Counted from the stretch's first letter, positions 50,549-59,606 are shown. The stretch is 64,000 nt of DNA from JACQFK01 sp964619955 (GCA_964619955.1 CAZUJF010000013.1:1-64000), one strand, 5' to 3'. Notes: a model not told the origin generated them from the sequence alone. A program made the numbers and translations.

Positions 50549-50735
50549 TTCCTCGGAGGCCCCAATCGACGTCTTCCTTGACGAAGCGCGCCATCAATTC
50601 GGGGGCCCTGGATTCGAGGAAACGGCGAAGGGCCTCCTGAACGAGGTCGCCTTCGCTGGAGAACCAGCCCTGAGCGACGAAATCCCGAAGCTGCTCATGG
50701 AGCTGTGCGGGCAGTTCGACCTTCACCGTGGCCAT
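50541..50735 (-). CDS. Ribbon-helix-helix antitoxin
   Basis: 64 residues: VKVELPAQLHEQLRDFVAQGWFSSEGDLVQEALRRFLESR is a typical ribbon-helix-helix (ParD/CopG-like) DNA-binding fold, and the C-terminal tail should bind the toxin. It is first in the pair, as expected for autoregulated toxin-antitoxin operons. Confidence 0.82.
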   Translation of the reverse strand: MATVKVELPAQLHEQLRDFVAQGWFSSEGDLVQEALRRFLESRAPELMARFVKEDVDWGLRGNG

Positions 50736-50741
50736 GACCCC

Positions 50742-50769
50742 ACTATACCCTGCCGGAGCAGAGGGGCAA
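50742..50769 (-). promoter_or_regulatory. Promoter of the toxin-antitoxin pair, probably leaderless
   Basis: TTGCCC, a 16-bp spacer and TATAGT on the minus strand, with the ATG 6 nt after the -10. There is no ribosome site. Confidence 0.55.
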
Positions 50770-50783
50770 GCCAGGTTTTTGAA

Positions 50784-50859
50784 TGGTGCCCCCCACGGGA
50801 TTCGAACCCGTGTCCCGGCCTTGAGAGGGCCGTGTCCTAGGCCTCTAGACGAGGGGGGC
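50784..50859 (-). tRNA. tRNA-Glu(CTC)
   Basis: A cloverleaf on the minus strand. The acceptor GCCCCCC pairs with GGGGGGC and has an encoded CCA. The anticodon stem GGCC/GGCC holds the loop CTCTCAA (anticodon CTC), and the T-arm has GGTTCGAATCC. Length is 76 bases. Confidence 0.95.
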
Positions 50860-50931
50860 GGAGAGTGCAGAGGTTAGTGCCGCCCCCTGCTGAAATCAAG
50901 CAAAACCTGTGGGAGGAGGCGCGGCGAAACG

Positions 50932-50937
50932 TATAGT
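50932..50937 (+). promoter_or_regulatory. -10 element of the HEAT-repeat gene
   Basis: TATAGT, 6 nt before ATG 50944; GAGGAGG lies upstream of the -10 and cannot serve as ribosome site if this promoter is used. Confidence 0.45.
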
Positions 50938-50943
50938 AGTCGG

Positions 50944-52137
50944 ATGAAGACGGCGCTCGCGCTGCTCCTGCTCGCGCTTCCGCAGGACGACATCGAGGCG
51001 AAGCTGAAGGACTTCGCCGAGACGATGAAGTCCGCCAAGGCCGATGCCGAACGCCTCAAGGCCATCGAGACGCTGGCCGCCACCCGGCACCCCCGCGCCG
51101 CCGCCAAACTCGCGCCCATCGCCGCCTCGCCCCTGGCCGACGCCGTCCGCGTCGCCGCCGTCGACGCGGTCGCGCGCATCGGCGACCCCAAGAGCGGCCC
51201 CGTCCTGGGCGGACTGCTCTCCTCCTTCGGCGGCCTCCTCTCGAGCGAGAATCCGAACCGCCCCGGCGACCAGAAGGTCGCCGAGGCCCTCGTCCGCGCC
51301 CTCGGCACCCTGCGCGACCGCAGCGCCGTGCGGCAGCTCACGAACCTCCTCATTTCGAACAACATCCCCCTCATGGGCGAGGCCGTGCGCTCCCTGGGCA
51401 AGATCCGCGACCCCGGCTGCATGGAGGGCCTGCTCAAGCTGCACTACGCGGCCAACGCGCCCGAGGGCGTCGGCGCCACCAACCCCCGCAAACCCCTCGC
51501 CCCCGACACCCTCGCCGCCCTGCGCCGCATCACCGGACAGAAACTCACCACGCCCGACGAGTGGAACAAGTGGTACCGCGGCGGCGGACGCGGCCTCGTC
51601 CCCCCGCCCGAGGAATCCCTCGGCGGCCTTCCCCCCGAGGTCCGCTGCTTCGGCGTCTACGCGGGCAAGGGCGAGCTCGCCACGCTGCGAAAGTTCGACC
51701 TGATCCTCCTGAATCCGGACAACTATACGAAGGACGAGCTGGCGCAGCTCCCGCGGCCCATCGCGCTGACCGGGGAGCCGAAGGCGGCGCTGGACAAGGG
51801 CTGCGCGGGCTTCGTCTGCACGGCCGCCCAGGCGGCCGAGCTGCGCAAGAAGTTCCCGCGAGCGCTCATCGTGGTCCGCGGGGCCGACCGCGCCGCGGCC
51901 GCCTTTGCAAACGCGTTCCTGGTCGAGGGACTCGACGTGAAAACGCCCGACGAGAAGATCACCGCGGAGCTGCGGGAGGCCGCCTCGAAGAACGACTCCG
52001 TCGCGCTCGCGGTCTTCACCGCCGCCACGAAAGAGGAGGCGAAGGACGGCCTCGACCTGGCGCGCAAACAGGGCTGGCTCGCCTACGCGGCCCCCGACGC
52101 GGACTACGCCGCCGTCGGCACTCTCACCCTACCCTAG
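50944..52137 (+). CDS. Secreted HEAT-repeat protein
   Basis: 397 residues with a short signal peptide (ALALLLLALP). Several HEAT-like helical pairs follow (LKAIETLAATRHPRAAAKLAPIA, VRVAAVDAVARIGDPKSGPVLGGLL, GEAVRSLGKIRDPGCMEGLLKL). The second half (after about 220) is an alpha/beta region with FDLILLNPDNYTKDELAQL, which may have a receiver-like or TIM-like fold. No enzyme motif is seen. It is followed by the cytochrome gene, 13 nt later. Confidence 0.75.
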   Translation: MKTALALLLLALPQDDIEAKLKDFAETMKSAKADAERLKAIETLAATRHPRAAAKLAPIAASPLADAVRVAAVDAVARIGDPKSGPVLGGLLSSFGGLLSSENPNRPGDQKVAEALVRALGTLRDRSAVRQLTNLLISNNIPLMGEAVRSLGKIRDPGCMEGLLKLHYAANAPEGVGATNPRKPLAPDTLAALRRITGQKLTTPDEWNKWYRGGGRGLVPPPEESLGGLPPEVRCFGVYAGKGELATLRKFDLILLNPDNYTKDELAQLPRPIALTGEPKAALDKGCAGFVCTAAQAAELRKKFPRALIVVRGADRAAAAFANAFLVEGLDVKTPDEKITAELREAASKNDSVALAVFTAATKEEAKDGLDLARKQGWLAYAAPDADYAAVGTLTLP

Positions 52138-52150
52138 AGGAGCCCCCACC

Positions 52151-53005
52151 ATGCCGACATCGCTGCTGTTTTCCCCGGAGGCCGGATCGGGATCCGACGT
52201 GCTGACCCTCCTCGGCCGCCTGCATCCCGCCGTCGTCCACTACCCCATCGCGCTCATCACCGTGGCCGCCGCGGGCGAGGGCTGGCAGATCCTCCGGAAA
52301 CGCCCGGAGCCGGCCGCCGTCACGGGGTTCTGCGTCGTCCTGGGGGCGCTCGGCGCGATCGTCTCCTCCTTCTTCGGCCTGCTCAGCAGCGACGGGGGCG
52401 ACCTCGCCGAACGGCACAAATGGCTGGGCCTCGCGGCCACGGCCGTCACGATCGCCGCCGCCGGATTGTACTTCAGGGTCCGCGCCTGCCCCTGGGCGCG
52501 GGCCGGGATGCGGATCTTCCTCATCGGCGGCGCCGCCCTCATCGGCATCACGGGCTACATCGGCGGCGACCTCGTCTTCGGCGAGAACCACCTGTTCAAG
52601 GGCCTCTTCGGCTTCCGGAAGCCCGTCCCCGCTCCGGTCATCCCCGCGGCCGCGGATTCCGGAAAGGCGCCGCTCCAGATCCCCCAGGGCAGGCCGGACT
52701 TCGCGAAGGAGGTCGCCCCGCTCATCACGAAACTCTGCCTGCGCTGCCACGGCGGCGAGAAGGTGAAGGGCAAGCTCAACCTCAAGACCCGCGAGGGCTT
52801 CCTCAAGGGCGGCGGGGGCGGCAAGGTCGTCGTCCCGGGCAAGCCCAAGGACAGCCCGTTCTACACGTCGATGCTCGAGACCGACCCCGAAGTGAAGATG
52901 CCGCCGCCCAAGGAGAAGGTCCAGCCCTCGAAGGACGACCTCGAGCTGATCCGCAAGTGGATCGAGCAGGGCGCGGACTGGCCGGCGGGAATCGAACTGA
53001 AGTAG
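52151..53005 (+). CDS. DUF2231 membrane protein fused to a planctomycete cytochrome domain
   Basis: 284 residues, with GAGGAG before the ATG. DUF2231 (LGRLHPAVVHYPIALITVAAAGEGW) provides four membrane helices. The C-terminal PSCyt1-type domain has one haem motif CLRCHGG, with distal MPPPKEK and LIRKWIEQGADWP. Both parts occur in Planctomycetota, often separately or with DUF1549/1553 oxidases. It probably carries electrons on the membrane surface. Confidence 0.88.
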   Translation: MPTSLLFSPEAGSGSDVLTLLGRLHPAVVHYPIALITVAAAGEGWQILRKRPEPAAVTGFCVVLGALGAIVSSFFGLLSSDGGDLAERHKWLGLAATAVTIAAAGLYFRVRACPWARAGMRIFLIGGAALIGITGYIGGDLVFGENHLFKGLFGFRKPVPAPVIPAAADSGKAPLQIPQGRPDFAKEVAPLITKLCLRCHGGEKVKGKLNLKTREGFLKGGGGGKVVVPGKPKDSPFYTSMLETDPEVKMPPPKEKVQPSKDDLELIRKWIEQGADWPAGIELK

Positions 53006-53013
53006 CCCGGTCG

Positions 53014-53071
53014 GAGGCGAAAGGCGTGAGGCGACAGGCGAAGGCGTCTATCGCCTGACGCCTCTCGCCTA
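53014..53071. repeat. Heptanucleotide repeat with inverted half
   Basis: AGGCGAA, AGGCGTG, AGGCGAC and AGGCGAA in phase, a short spacer, then CGCCTGA, CGCCTCT and CGCCTAC. The two halves can pair. It lies between two convergent genes and reaches the stop codon of the minus-strand gene. Confidence 0.85.
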
Positions 53072-54154
53072 CCTCTGGTAGATCGGCAGGAAGTGGTACT
53101 TCACCGCCAGCGACAGGATGCCGAGGCTGGTGGCGTAGACCTTGCCGGCGTCGCGCTCCTGCCCGTGCTGCCCCTGCCAGGAGCCGTCGCCGCCCTGCTT
53201 CGGCAGCAGCGTGTCCTCCACGAGCTTGCGCGCGTGTTCCGACAGGTCGCCGCCGCGCTGAAACATGCCCTGGGCGTAATAGTAGGTCCCGTAGAACCAC
53301 CACTCGCTGCCGTACTCCACCTTCTTCTCGCGCAGCCACTCCGCCGACCCCTTCACCTCCGGCGCGTCGTAGGCGCCGCAGACCTGCAGCGAGAGCAGGC
53401 CCGCCGCCGCCATCGCGTACTCGGGACGGTGCCCCGGTTCGTACGCGCAGGCGCTCTTCATGTTTTCGGGACGGTTGTCGCCGCCGCGCTTGGACTGGTA
53501 GCAGCGCTTCACGTAGGCCAGGGCGTTTTCGATCGCCTCGCGCGGCACGTCCATGCCCGCGTTCTTCGCGGAACGCAGCGCCATGAGCTGCCAGACGGTG
53601 ATCGAGAGGTCCGAATCGCGCGAGTCGGGCTGATAACGCCAGCCGCCCTTGCTGCGCTCGTCCTTCTGGACGGACTGCGAGCGCAGGATCAGCTGCACCG
53701 CCAGGCGGCAGCGCTCGCGGATCAGCTGGTCCATCTGCGTGTCGACGCCCATGCCGAGCATCTCGGACAGCATCAGCGTGATGATCCCGTGGCCGTACAT
53801 GCGCGAGCCGTCCTTGCCCCCCAGGTAGCCCTGGGGATCCTGGCGGTCGGAGCGCAGCACGTAGGCCAGCGCCTTCTTCATCGCCTGCCCCGCGGGGGTC
53901 TCGTCGGTCGGCTGGTTGCCCACCGCGGCCATCGAGAGGATCGCCAGCGAGGTCATGGCGGTCTGGGTGTGCTGGCGTTCGGAGATCTCGCCGTCCTTGC
54001 CCTGCACGGAGACGAGGTACTTCACGGCCTTGTCGATGGCGTCGTCCACGCGGTCGCGCGTCGGGGCGCGTCCCGGGGCCGGGGCCTTGTCCTGCGCCCC
54101 GATGGGCGCCAGGGGCGCCAGCATCAGAACCGCGGTCAGGATGAGCTTCTTCAT
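53069..54154 (-). CDS. Secreted squalene-cyclase / prenyltransferase-like repeat protein
   Basis: 361 residues from Met 54154 (an ATG at 54160 is possible; GAGAGG fits the 54154 start). A signal peptide is followed by alpha-barrel repeats: AIDKAVKYLVSVQGKDGEI, AMKKALAYVLRSDRQDPQGYLGG, RLAVQLILRSQSVQKDERSKGGWRYQ, ESAGLLSLQVCG, LPKQGGDGSWQGQHGQE. The QxxxGxW-like turns fit this superfamily, but no catalytic DxDD is seen. Such proteins are common in Planctomycetota, and their role is unknown. Confidence 0.85.
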   Translation of the reverse strand: MKKLILTAVLMLAPLAPIGAQDKAPAPGRAPTRDRVDDAIDKAVKYLVSVQGKDGEISERQHTQTAMTSLAILSMAAVGNQPTDETPAGQAMKKALAYVLRSDRQDPQGYLGGKDGSRMYGHGIITLMLSEMLGMGVDTQMDQLIRERCRLAVQLILRSQSVQKDERSKGGWRYQPDSRDSDLSITVWQLMALRSAKNAGMDVPREAIENALAYVKRCYQSKRGGDNRPENMKSACAYEPGHRPEYAMAAAGLLSLQVCGAYDAPEVKGSAEWLREKKVEYGSEWWFYGTYYYAQGMFQRGGDLSEHARKLVEDTLLPKQGGDGSWQGQHGQERDAGKVYATSLGILSLAVKYHFLPIYQR

Positions 54155-54175
54155 CGCCATTCGCCTCTCGCCTAT
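54155..54175. repeat. Three-unit heptanucleotide repeat
   Basis: CGCCATT, CGCCTCT and CGCCTAT, of the same family as 53014-53071. It spans the gap between the DUF4175 stop and the next gene's start, and supplies its GAGAGG ribosome site. Confidence 0.75.
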
Positions 54176-57100
54176 TTCTTGTCCCGCGCCCGCTCGGCGA
54201 TCACGCGGAAGTACGTCTCCACCATGTGGCGGTATTCGCCGCTGACGCCTTCACGCTGCGACTCCATGAGGTCCTTGGCCAGGCGCGGCGGCAGCTTGCC
54301 CCACTCGCCGGGCTTGAGCAGCGCGTTGGGCAGCTGGCCTTCGGGCAGCGGTCCGGCCTGCACCGCGGCGCCCTTGCCGGGCTTCTGGGACTGGGAGAAG
54401 GGGTTCTGGCCCGGCTCCTGGCCTTCGCCCTCGCCGGGCTGCTGGCCGGGCGTGCGGCCCTGGCGCATCGCCTGGGCCTGGGCCTGCGCCGCGGACGCGA
54501 GCGCCTGCGACGTGGGCTCCCCCTGGCCCTGCCCCGGCTGCTGTCCAGGCTGTTGCCCCGGTTGTTGACCCGGCTGCTGGCCGGGTTGCTGACCGGGCTG
54601 CTGCCCCGGCTGTTGTCCGGGGGGAGGCTGGCCGGGCTGTCCTTCCGCATTCAGCGCGTTGAGCGCCTGCGCGAGGAACTCCGCCGCGGCATCGGAGAGG
54701 GCGCTGTTGTCCATGGCCGCCGGATCCTGTCCGGCGGGCACGTCCCGGCCGCGGGCCTGGGCGAGCGCCTGGGCCTGAGCCTCGATGGCCTGCTGCGCCG
54801 CCTGCGCCGCCTGGGCGGCCTGTTGCGCCGAGCCCTTCTGGGCGGCCTGCGCCGCCGCGGGCACCTGGTTCTGGTTCGCAGCCTGCACGCCCTGCGCGAC
54901 CTGATCCAGGGCCTGGGCGGTCTGGGAATCCCCCAGCGCCGCCTCGTTCTTCGCGGCCTGCTGCAGGTCCTTCTGCGCGCCCTTCAGGGCCTGGGCGACT
55001 TCCGCCTGCTGCTGCGCGGCCTGCTGGGCGTTGGCCTGCGCGGCCTGCTGCGCCTGCTGGGCCAGCCCCTGGGCCTGCTGCGCGAGCGCGGCGGCGTCCT
55101 GGGCCTCCTGGCCCGCATCCTGCGCGGCCTGCTGCGCATCCGCCTGGGCCTGCTGGGCCGCCTTGGCCTCGCCGGCCTCCTTCGCGGCGGCCTGCGCCGC
55201 CTGGGCGGACTCCGCCGCCTCCTTCTGGGCGGCCTGCTGGGCCGCCTGGGCTTTCTGCTGGGCCTTCTGCGCGGCCTGCTGCGCCCCCTGGTCCTGGGGC
55301 TTCGCCTGCGCGGCCTGCTGGGCTTTCGCCGCGGCCTCCTGCGCCTGCTTCGCCGCCTGCTCGGCGGACTGCGCCTGCTGGGCCTCCTTCTGGGCGGCCT
55401 GCTGCGCCTGCGCGGCCTGCGCGTTCTCCTTCTGCGCGTTCTGCTGGGCCTCATTGGCCTTGTTCTGGGCGGCCTGCTGCGCCTGACGCAGGTCGTTCGC
55501 CGCCTGGTTGAACTCGTTCGCGGCCTGGTCCAGCTTCTGCGCCGCCTGGGCGGGATTCTCGAAGTTCTGGGGCACCGCGTCGGCGCCCTCGTTGAGGTCC
55601 TTCTTCGCCTGCTCCAGCGGCTGCTGCGCCGCGTCGGCCTTGGCCTTCTGGGCCTCCTGCGCGACCTTGGGCACGTCCTCCTTCGCCATCCGCCGCGCCT
55701 CGTCGGCGAGCTTCTTCGCGGCCTCGGGCAGGCCCTTCTGCTGCTCGGCCTTCGCCTGCTGGTTCTGCGCGGCCTGCTGCTCCATCTGCGCGGCCTGGTT
55801 CAGCGCCGCCTCGGCCCGGTCGAGCGCGTTCTGCGTGAGCTTCTCCAGCTCCTTCTGCATCGCCTCGTTGTTGCTCAGCGACTCCTTCAGCGCCTCCTTC
55901 AGCGCATCGGGCTGGCTCTGCTGGGCCAGTTCCGCGAGACGTTCCATCTGCGCGAACTGCTTGTCGAGCTGCTCCTTGATGCCGAGCTGCTCCTCCGCCT
56001 TGCGCAGCTCCGCGCGGGACTCCTCCGGCTTGTTCTGCGCCAGGTTCTTGTAGTGCTCGGCCAGCGTCTTGAGCGCGTCGGCCAGCTTGCCCTGCTGCTC
56101 CGCCGCCTGGTCGAGGGCGTGCTCCTGGGACTTGGGCTGCTGGCTCGCCACCGCCTGGTTGAGCAGCTCCTCCGCCTTCGGGGGCGCCTGCCGCAGCATC
56201 GCCACCGCGTCGTCCGCGTCGCGCGCCCGCTCGCGGCCCTTCTCGGTGAAGAGGTCCTGCACGTTCGCGTCGCGGCGGAGCTCCGCCATCACGTCGTCGA
56301 TCTGCTTGTCGAGGCCCTGCTGGTTCTCCAGCAGCTTGTTCGCCTCGGGCTTCGTCTGCGCGGCCTCCGTCTGGGGCGCCTTGTCGGCCAGCGCGTCCGT
56401 CTTCTCCTTGATCTTGCGCGACGCGTCGGACAGCTGCGCGAGCCGCTCGGCCAGCGACGGCACCAGCTTCTGCAGCGCCTTGCGCGCCTCGTCCATCGCC
56501 GGCTGGATCTGGGTCGTCAGCCGGACCGCGTCGGCTCCGAGCTGCTCCAGGTTGCGCGCCACCGGCAGCGGACGACGCCCCTGCTGGTGGCGCTCCTTCA
56601 TCTCGCGCCGCACCAGGTCGCCCGTCGGCCCCTTCCACGACTTCTCGAGGTCCTTCAGCGCCTCGCGCGCCAGGCCCGCCCCCTTGAACTCCTCGGGCAG
56701 GTCCTTCATCCGCGCGTCCATCCAGTCCCAGTCCTTCGGGGCGCGCGTCGCCGCGTCCACCGCCGACCCGTGCCAGCGGTCGGACTCGGCCAGCGTCCGC
56801 AGGCTCGCGGAGAGCTCGGCCAGCAGGTGCCCGGCCTCGAGCGTGCGCGCCGCCTGTTCGACGACGAGCAGCGTCTCGCGGCTCTTCGCCGCCTCGGGCT
56901 GCGCGGCGTGGAAATCGAGGGCCGCCTGCATCGCCCGCCCGGCGAGCGAGGCGTCGGCCACCCAGAACGGATCGGAGTCCTTGCGGGCCTCTTCCGTGCC
57001 GGCGCGCCCCTCGAGCTGCGCCCGCGCGGCCTTCCAGCGCAGGACCGCCCGGGCGGACTGCTCCTGTTCCTGCTTGCGGGCCGCCTCGCCCGGCTTCGCC

Positions 57101-59511
57101 TGCGTGTCCGCCAGGTCCTTCACGAGGCGGACCGTGTCGCGCACGTCCGACCACGCCGCGTCCGCGGCCTTCACCAGGCGCCCGCGCGCCTGCTCGGCCC
57201 TGCGGTCGAGGTTGTGCTCGAGGTCGTGGAGCTGGCGCAGCACCTGGTCCACCTGCTGGTGCATCGCCCGGGAGGGCCCCTCGAAGGAGGCGTCCGGCGC
57301 CTTCTTGAGCGCCAGCGCCAGCGTGCCGCGCACCTTGACGAGCTGCGTCTTCAGCTGCGCCGCGCGCTTGCCCTGCGCGTCCTCGGCGCGCTTCGACAGG
57401 ATCTCGAGGATGCCCTCGAGCATCTCGATCTGCGCGGCCGCCACGCCCTGGCGGCGGGCGAGGCGCTCGAAGGACTTGGGATCGTTGATCTTGCGCGCCC
57501 CCTCGAACTGGCGGTGCAGCCCCTGCTGGTCCTTGAGCAGGTCGATCGTGTCGTTCAGCGCCGCGATCGACTCCTCGGCGGCCAGCAGATCCCGGTAGGT
57601 CTCCTCCGCGCCCGTCGCGGCCGCGACGGCCCGGTCGGCCCCCTGCCGCGCCGCGTCCCCCGCCTTGCGGTCGAGGTCCGCGCGGGCGGCCGGCAGCGAC
57701 TCCTCCTTGATGCCGCGCGCCAGGCGCGCCACCTGCATCAGGTCCGAGGCCTCGCGCCCGAAGCGCGCGACCCGGGCGGCCTCCTTCACGCGGTTCTCCA
57801 CCTGGTCGGCGCGCTGGACGACCTTCTCGGCGTCGCCCGCGGCGGACGCGAGGGCCTGCTGCCGCTGGAGTTCGTCGCCGCCCTTCGAGGCGTCCTCCAC
57901 GCGCTTGCGGAAGGCCAGCACGGCCTCGCGCAGCTGGACGAGCTCCTGGTAGACCGCCTCCTTCGCCGCCAGCGGCACGAGACGGTTCGGGTCGAAGCCG
58001 CGCGCGGTGATCGTGAAATGCACGGGCGAGGATTCGGCCCGGCTGCCCTTGAGGTCGACCGCCACCAGCTTCAGCACCACGCGGTCGCCCGGCTGCACCT
58101 TGAGGTCGTAGAGGTCCCACATGCGGCCGATGGCGGCTTCCGTGCCGGCGTCCTCGGCGAGCGGCAGCTCCAGCCACTCGGCCTGGTTCACCTTCACGGC
58201 CTGCACGACCTTCTTCAGGCCCCAGTCGTCGCGCGCCACGCCCTTGATCGCGATGACGTCGTCCGGCGGGACGATCAGGTCCTGCGAGGGCTCCTCGAGC
58301 ACTACGCGCGGCACGAGGTCCAGCAGCGAGCGGATCTCGTACTGCGGGCTGAATTTGTTCTCAAATTTCGACTTCGCGGACACCAGATGCACCCGGTAGG
58401 TGCCCGAGGCGTTGATCGGGACCGAGGCGCGCAGCTTGCGCGGCTCCCCCGCCGGCTCCAGTCTGAGCTCCAGCGTCTTGCCCGCGCGCTCGATCTTCAG
58501 GCACGCGTCGCCCACCTCCTGGTTGACCGCGATCTCGAGTTCGCAGGTCGATCCCTCCAGCACGGAGAGGTCGCCGTTGTCCTCCGTCACGACCAGGGCG
58601 GGACGTTTCGCGTACGCGGGGTACTGGTAGCTCTTCTTGAAGCTGATCGCCTCGGGACGGGCGACCGACGTCAGCGTGTATTTCTTGGTGAGCGCGTCCC
58701 CCGCGCGGATCCGGTACTGCACCGCCTCACGCCCCACCGCCACGGCGCTCTCGAAGACCTGCTTCCCGGCCAGCGCCATCTCGACGCGCTCGCTCTTCTT
58801 GCCGTGCGGGAAGATCTCCAGGAAGACCTTCTTCGTGTCGGGGCCTTCCAGCGAGACCTTGACGGCGACCACGTCGCCCTGCGGCACCTCGCGTTCCGCG
58901 GGGTTCGGCTCGACGATGCGGATCTTGACGCGCGAGATGCGCTCGAGATTCGCCATCGGCAGCAGCGAGCGCAGCAGCAGATGGTCGTAGCGGAAGCCCG
59001 GGATCATCGTCAGGCCCAGGACCAGGACCACCACCCCCGCCGTCGCGTAGACCCACTTCGAGATGCGGCGGAACGAGAGCAGCTCGCGCACGTCCACGTC
59101 GTGGACCCGCTTGGCGACGCTGTTCTGCAGGATCTCGCGGAACTCCTCCGACTCCCATTTCTGGGCGGCCCGCTCGTCGCCGAGCTCGACCGCGGAGATG
59201 AGGTCCTCGCGGAGGTCGGGGCGCACCTGCTCGATGAGGCGCGCCAGCTCCCTGGAATCCAGGGAGCGCCAGATCATGCGCGCGCAGGTGTACCAGGCCC
59301 CCGCGATCGCGGCCGCGTACGCCAGCCCGGAGAGCAGGTAGCGGAGCTCGTCCGGCATCAGCAGGAAGTAGTCCACGACCGTGAGCAGCGTCATCGTCCC
59401 CAGCAGGATCGTGAGGACCGAGCAGGTCCCCCGGATGAGGATGAGCTGCCGGCGCCGGCTCGCGAACGCATCGAGCTTCGCCTGCGTGGCGGGATCGAGT
59501 AATCCTCTCAT
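54172..59511 (-). CDS. Giant DUF4175-like membrane protein with low-complexity tail
   Basis: 1779 residues from ATG 59511 (a GTG at 59520 is the alternative). It has two N-terminal transmembrane helices, then a long periplasmic region with Ig-like beta domains (about 200-560) as in DUF4175, and helical coiled coils (about 560-1150). The Ala/Gln-rich coiled coil (about 1150-1560) is one of the most repetitive protein stretches in the window, and the PGQQ repeat lies at about 1630. Planctomycetes often carry this near BatA/VWA genes, as here. A role in envelope architecture is inferred. Confidence 0.82.
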   Translation of the reverse strand: MRGLLDPATQAKLDAFASRRRQLILIRGTCSVLTILLGTMTLLTVVDYFLLMPDELRYLLSGLAYAAAIAGAWYTCARMIWRSLDSRELARLIEQVRPDLREDLISAVELGDERAAQKWESEEFREILQNSVAKRVHDVDVRELLSFRRISKWVYATAGVVVLVLGLTMIPGFRYDHLLLRSLLPMANLERISRVKIRIVEPNPAEREVPQGDVVAVKVSLEGPDTKKVFLEIFPHGKKSERVEMALAGKQVFESAVAVGREAVQYRIRAGDALTKKYTLTSVARPEAISFKKSYQYPAYAKRPALVVTEDNGDLSVLEGSTCELEIAVNQEVGDACLKIERAGKTLELRLEPAGEPRKLRASVPINASGTYRVHLVSAKSKFENKFSPQYEIRSLLDLVPRVVLEEPSQDLIVPPDDVIAIKGVARDDWGLKKVVQAVKVNQAEWLELPLAEDAGTEAAIGRMWDLYDLKVQPGDRVVLKLVAVDLKGSRAESSPVHFTITARGFDPNRLVPLAAKEAVYQELVQLREAVLAFRKRVEDASKGGDELQRQQALASAAGDAEKVVQRADQVENRVKEAARVARFGREASDLMQVARLARGIKEESLPAARADLDRKAGDAARQGADRAVAAATGAEETYRDLLAAEESIAALNDTIDLLKDQQGLHRQFEGARKINDPKSFERLARRQGVAAAQIEMLEGILEILSKRAEDAQGKRAAQLKTQLVKVRGTLALALKKAPDASFEGPSRAMHQQVDQVLRQLHDLEHNLDRRAEQARGRLVKAADAAWSDVRDTVRLVKDLADTQAKPGEAARKQEQEQSARAVLRWKAARAQLEGRAGTEEARKDSDPFWVADASLAGRAMQAALDFHAAQPEAAKSRETLLVVEQAARTLEAGHLLAELSASLRTLAESDRWHGSAVDAATRAPKDWDWMDARMKDLPEEFKGAGLAREALKDLEKSWKGPTGDLVRREMKERHQQGRRPLPVARNLEQLGADAVRLTTQIQPAMDEARKALQKLVPSLAERLAQLSDASRKIKEKTDALADKAPQTEAAQTKPEANKLLENQQGLDKQIDDVMAELRRDANVQDLFTEKGRERARDADDAVAMLRQAPPKAEELLNQAVASQQPKSQEHALDQAAEQQGKLADALKTLAEHYKNLAQNKPEESRAELRKAEEQLGIKEQLDKQFAQMERLAELAQQSQPDALKEALKESLSNNEAMQKELEKLTQNALDRAEAALNQAAQMEQQAAQNQQAKAEQQKGLPEAAKKLADEARRMAKEDVPKVAQEAQKAKADAAQQPLEQAKKDLNEGADAVPQNFENPAQAAQKLDQAANEFNQAANDLRQAQQAAQNKANEAQQNAQKENAQAAQAQQAAQKEAQQAQSAEQAAKQAQEAAAKAQQAAQAKPQDQGAQQAAQKAQQKAQAAQQAAQKEAAESAQAAQAAAKEAGEAKAAQQAQADAQQAAQDAGQEAQDAAALAQQAQGLAQQAQQAAQANAQQAAQQQAEVAQALKGAQKDLQQAAKNEAALGDSQTAQALDQVAQGVQAANQNQVPAAAQAAQKGSAQQAAQAAQAAQQAIEAQAQALAQARGRDVPAGQDPAAMDNSALSDAAAEFLAQALNALNAEGQPGQPPPGQQPGQQPGQQPGQQPGQQPGQQPGQQPGQGQGEPTSQALASAAQAQAQAMRQGRTPGQQPGEGEGQEPGQNPFSQSQKPGKGAAVQAGPLPEGQLPNALLKPGEWGKLPPRLAKDLMESQREGVSGEYRHMVETYFRVIAERARDKK
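54529..54624 (-). repeat. Tandem 12-bp repeat encoding PGQQ
   Basis: Eight 12-base units of the CTGCCCCGGCTG type on the plus strand, each differing by one to three bases, encode a PGQQ ladder in the DUF4175 protein. It is likely to change copy number. Confidence 0.85.
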
Positions 59512-59540
59512 GGCCGGCACTCGCTTCTTTGGGGTCCCCC

Positions 59541-59559
59541 GGGGGGCGACGTGCCCCCC
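59541..59559. terminator. GC hairpin between the VWA and DUF4175 genes
   Basis: GGGGGGC-GACGT-GCCCCCC. On the plus strand it is followed by GTTTTC. On the coding (minus) strand it lies after the VWA stop and before the DUF4175 ATG, so it may be an attenuator rather than a full stop. Confidence 0.45.
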
Positions 59560-59606
59560 GTTTTCTTCAATAGCTCTTCAACACCAGTATGTTACGTCCG
59601 CCGGGT

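Noticed and set aside
53014..53071. CRISPR array
   Set aside because: The repeat units are 7 bases, with no spacers of constant length and no cas genes nearby.
54226..59502. A 1758-residue plus-strand frame opposite the DUF4175 gene
   Set aside because: It is rich in Arg, Leu and Gly as expected from an antisense frame of a high-GC gene; it has no domain and no start signals.
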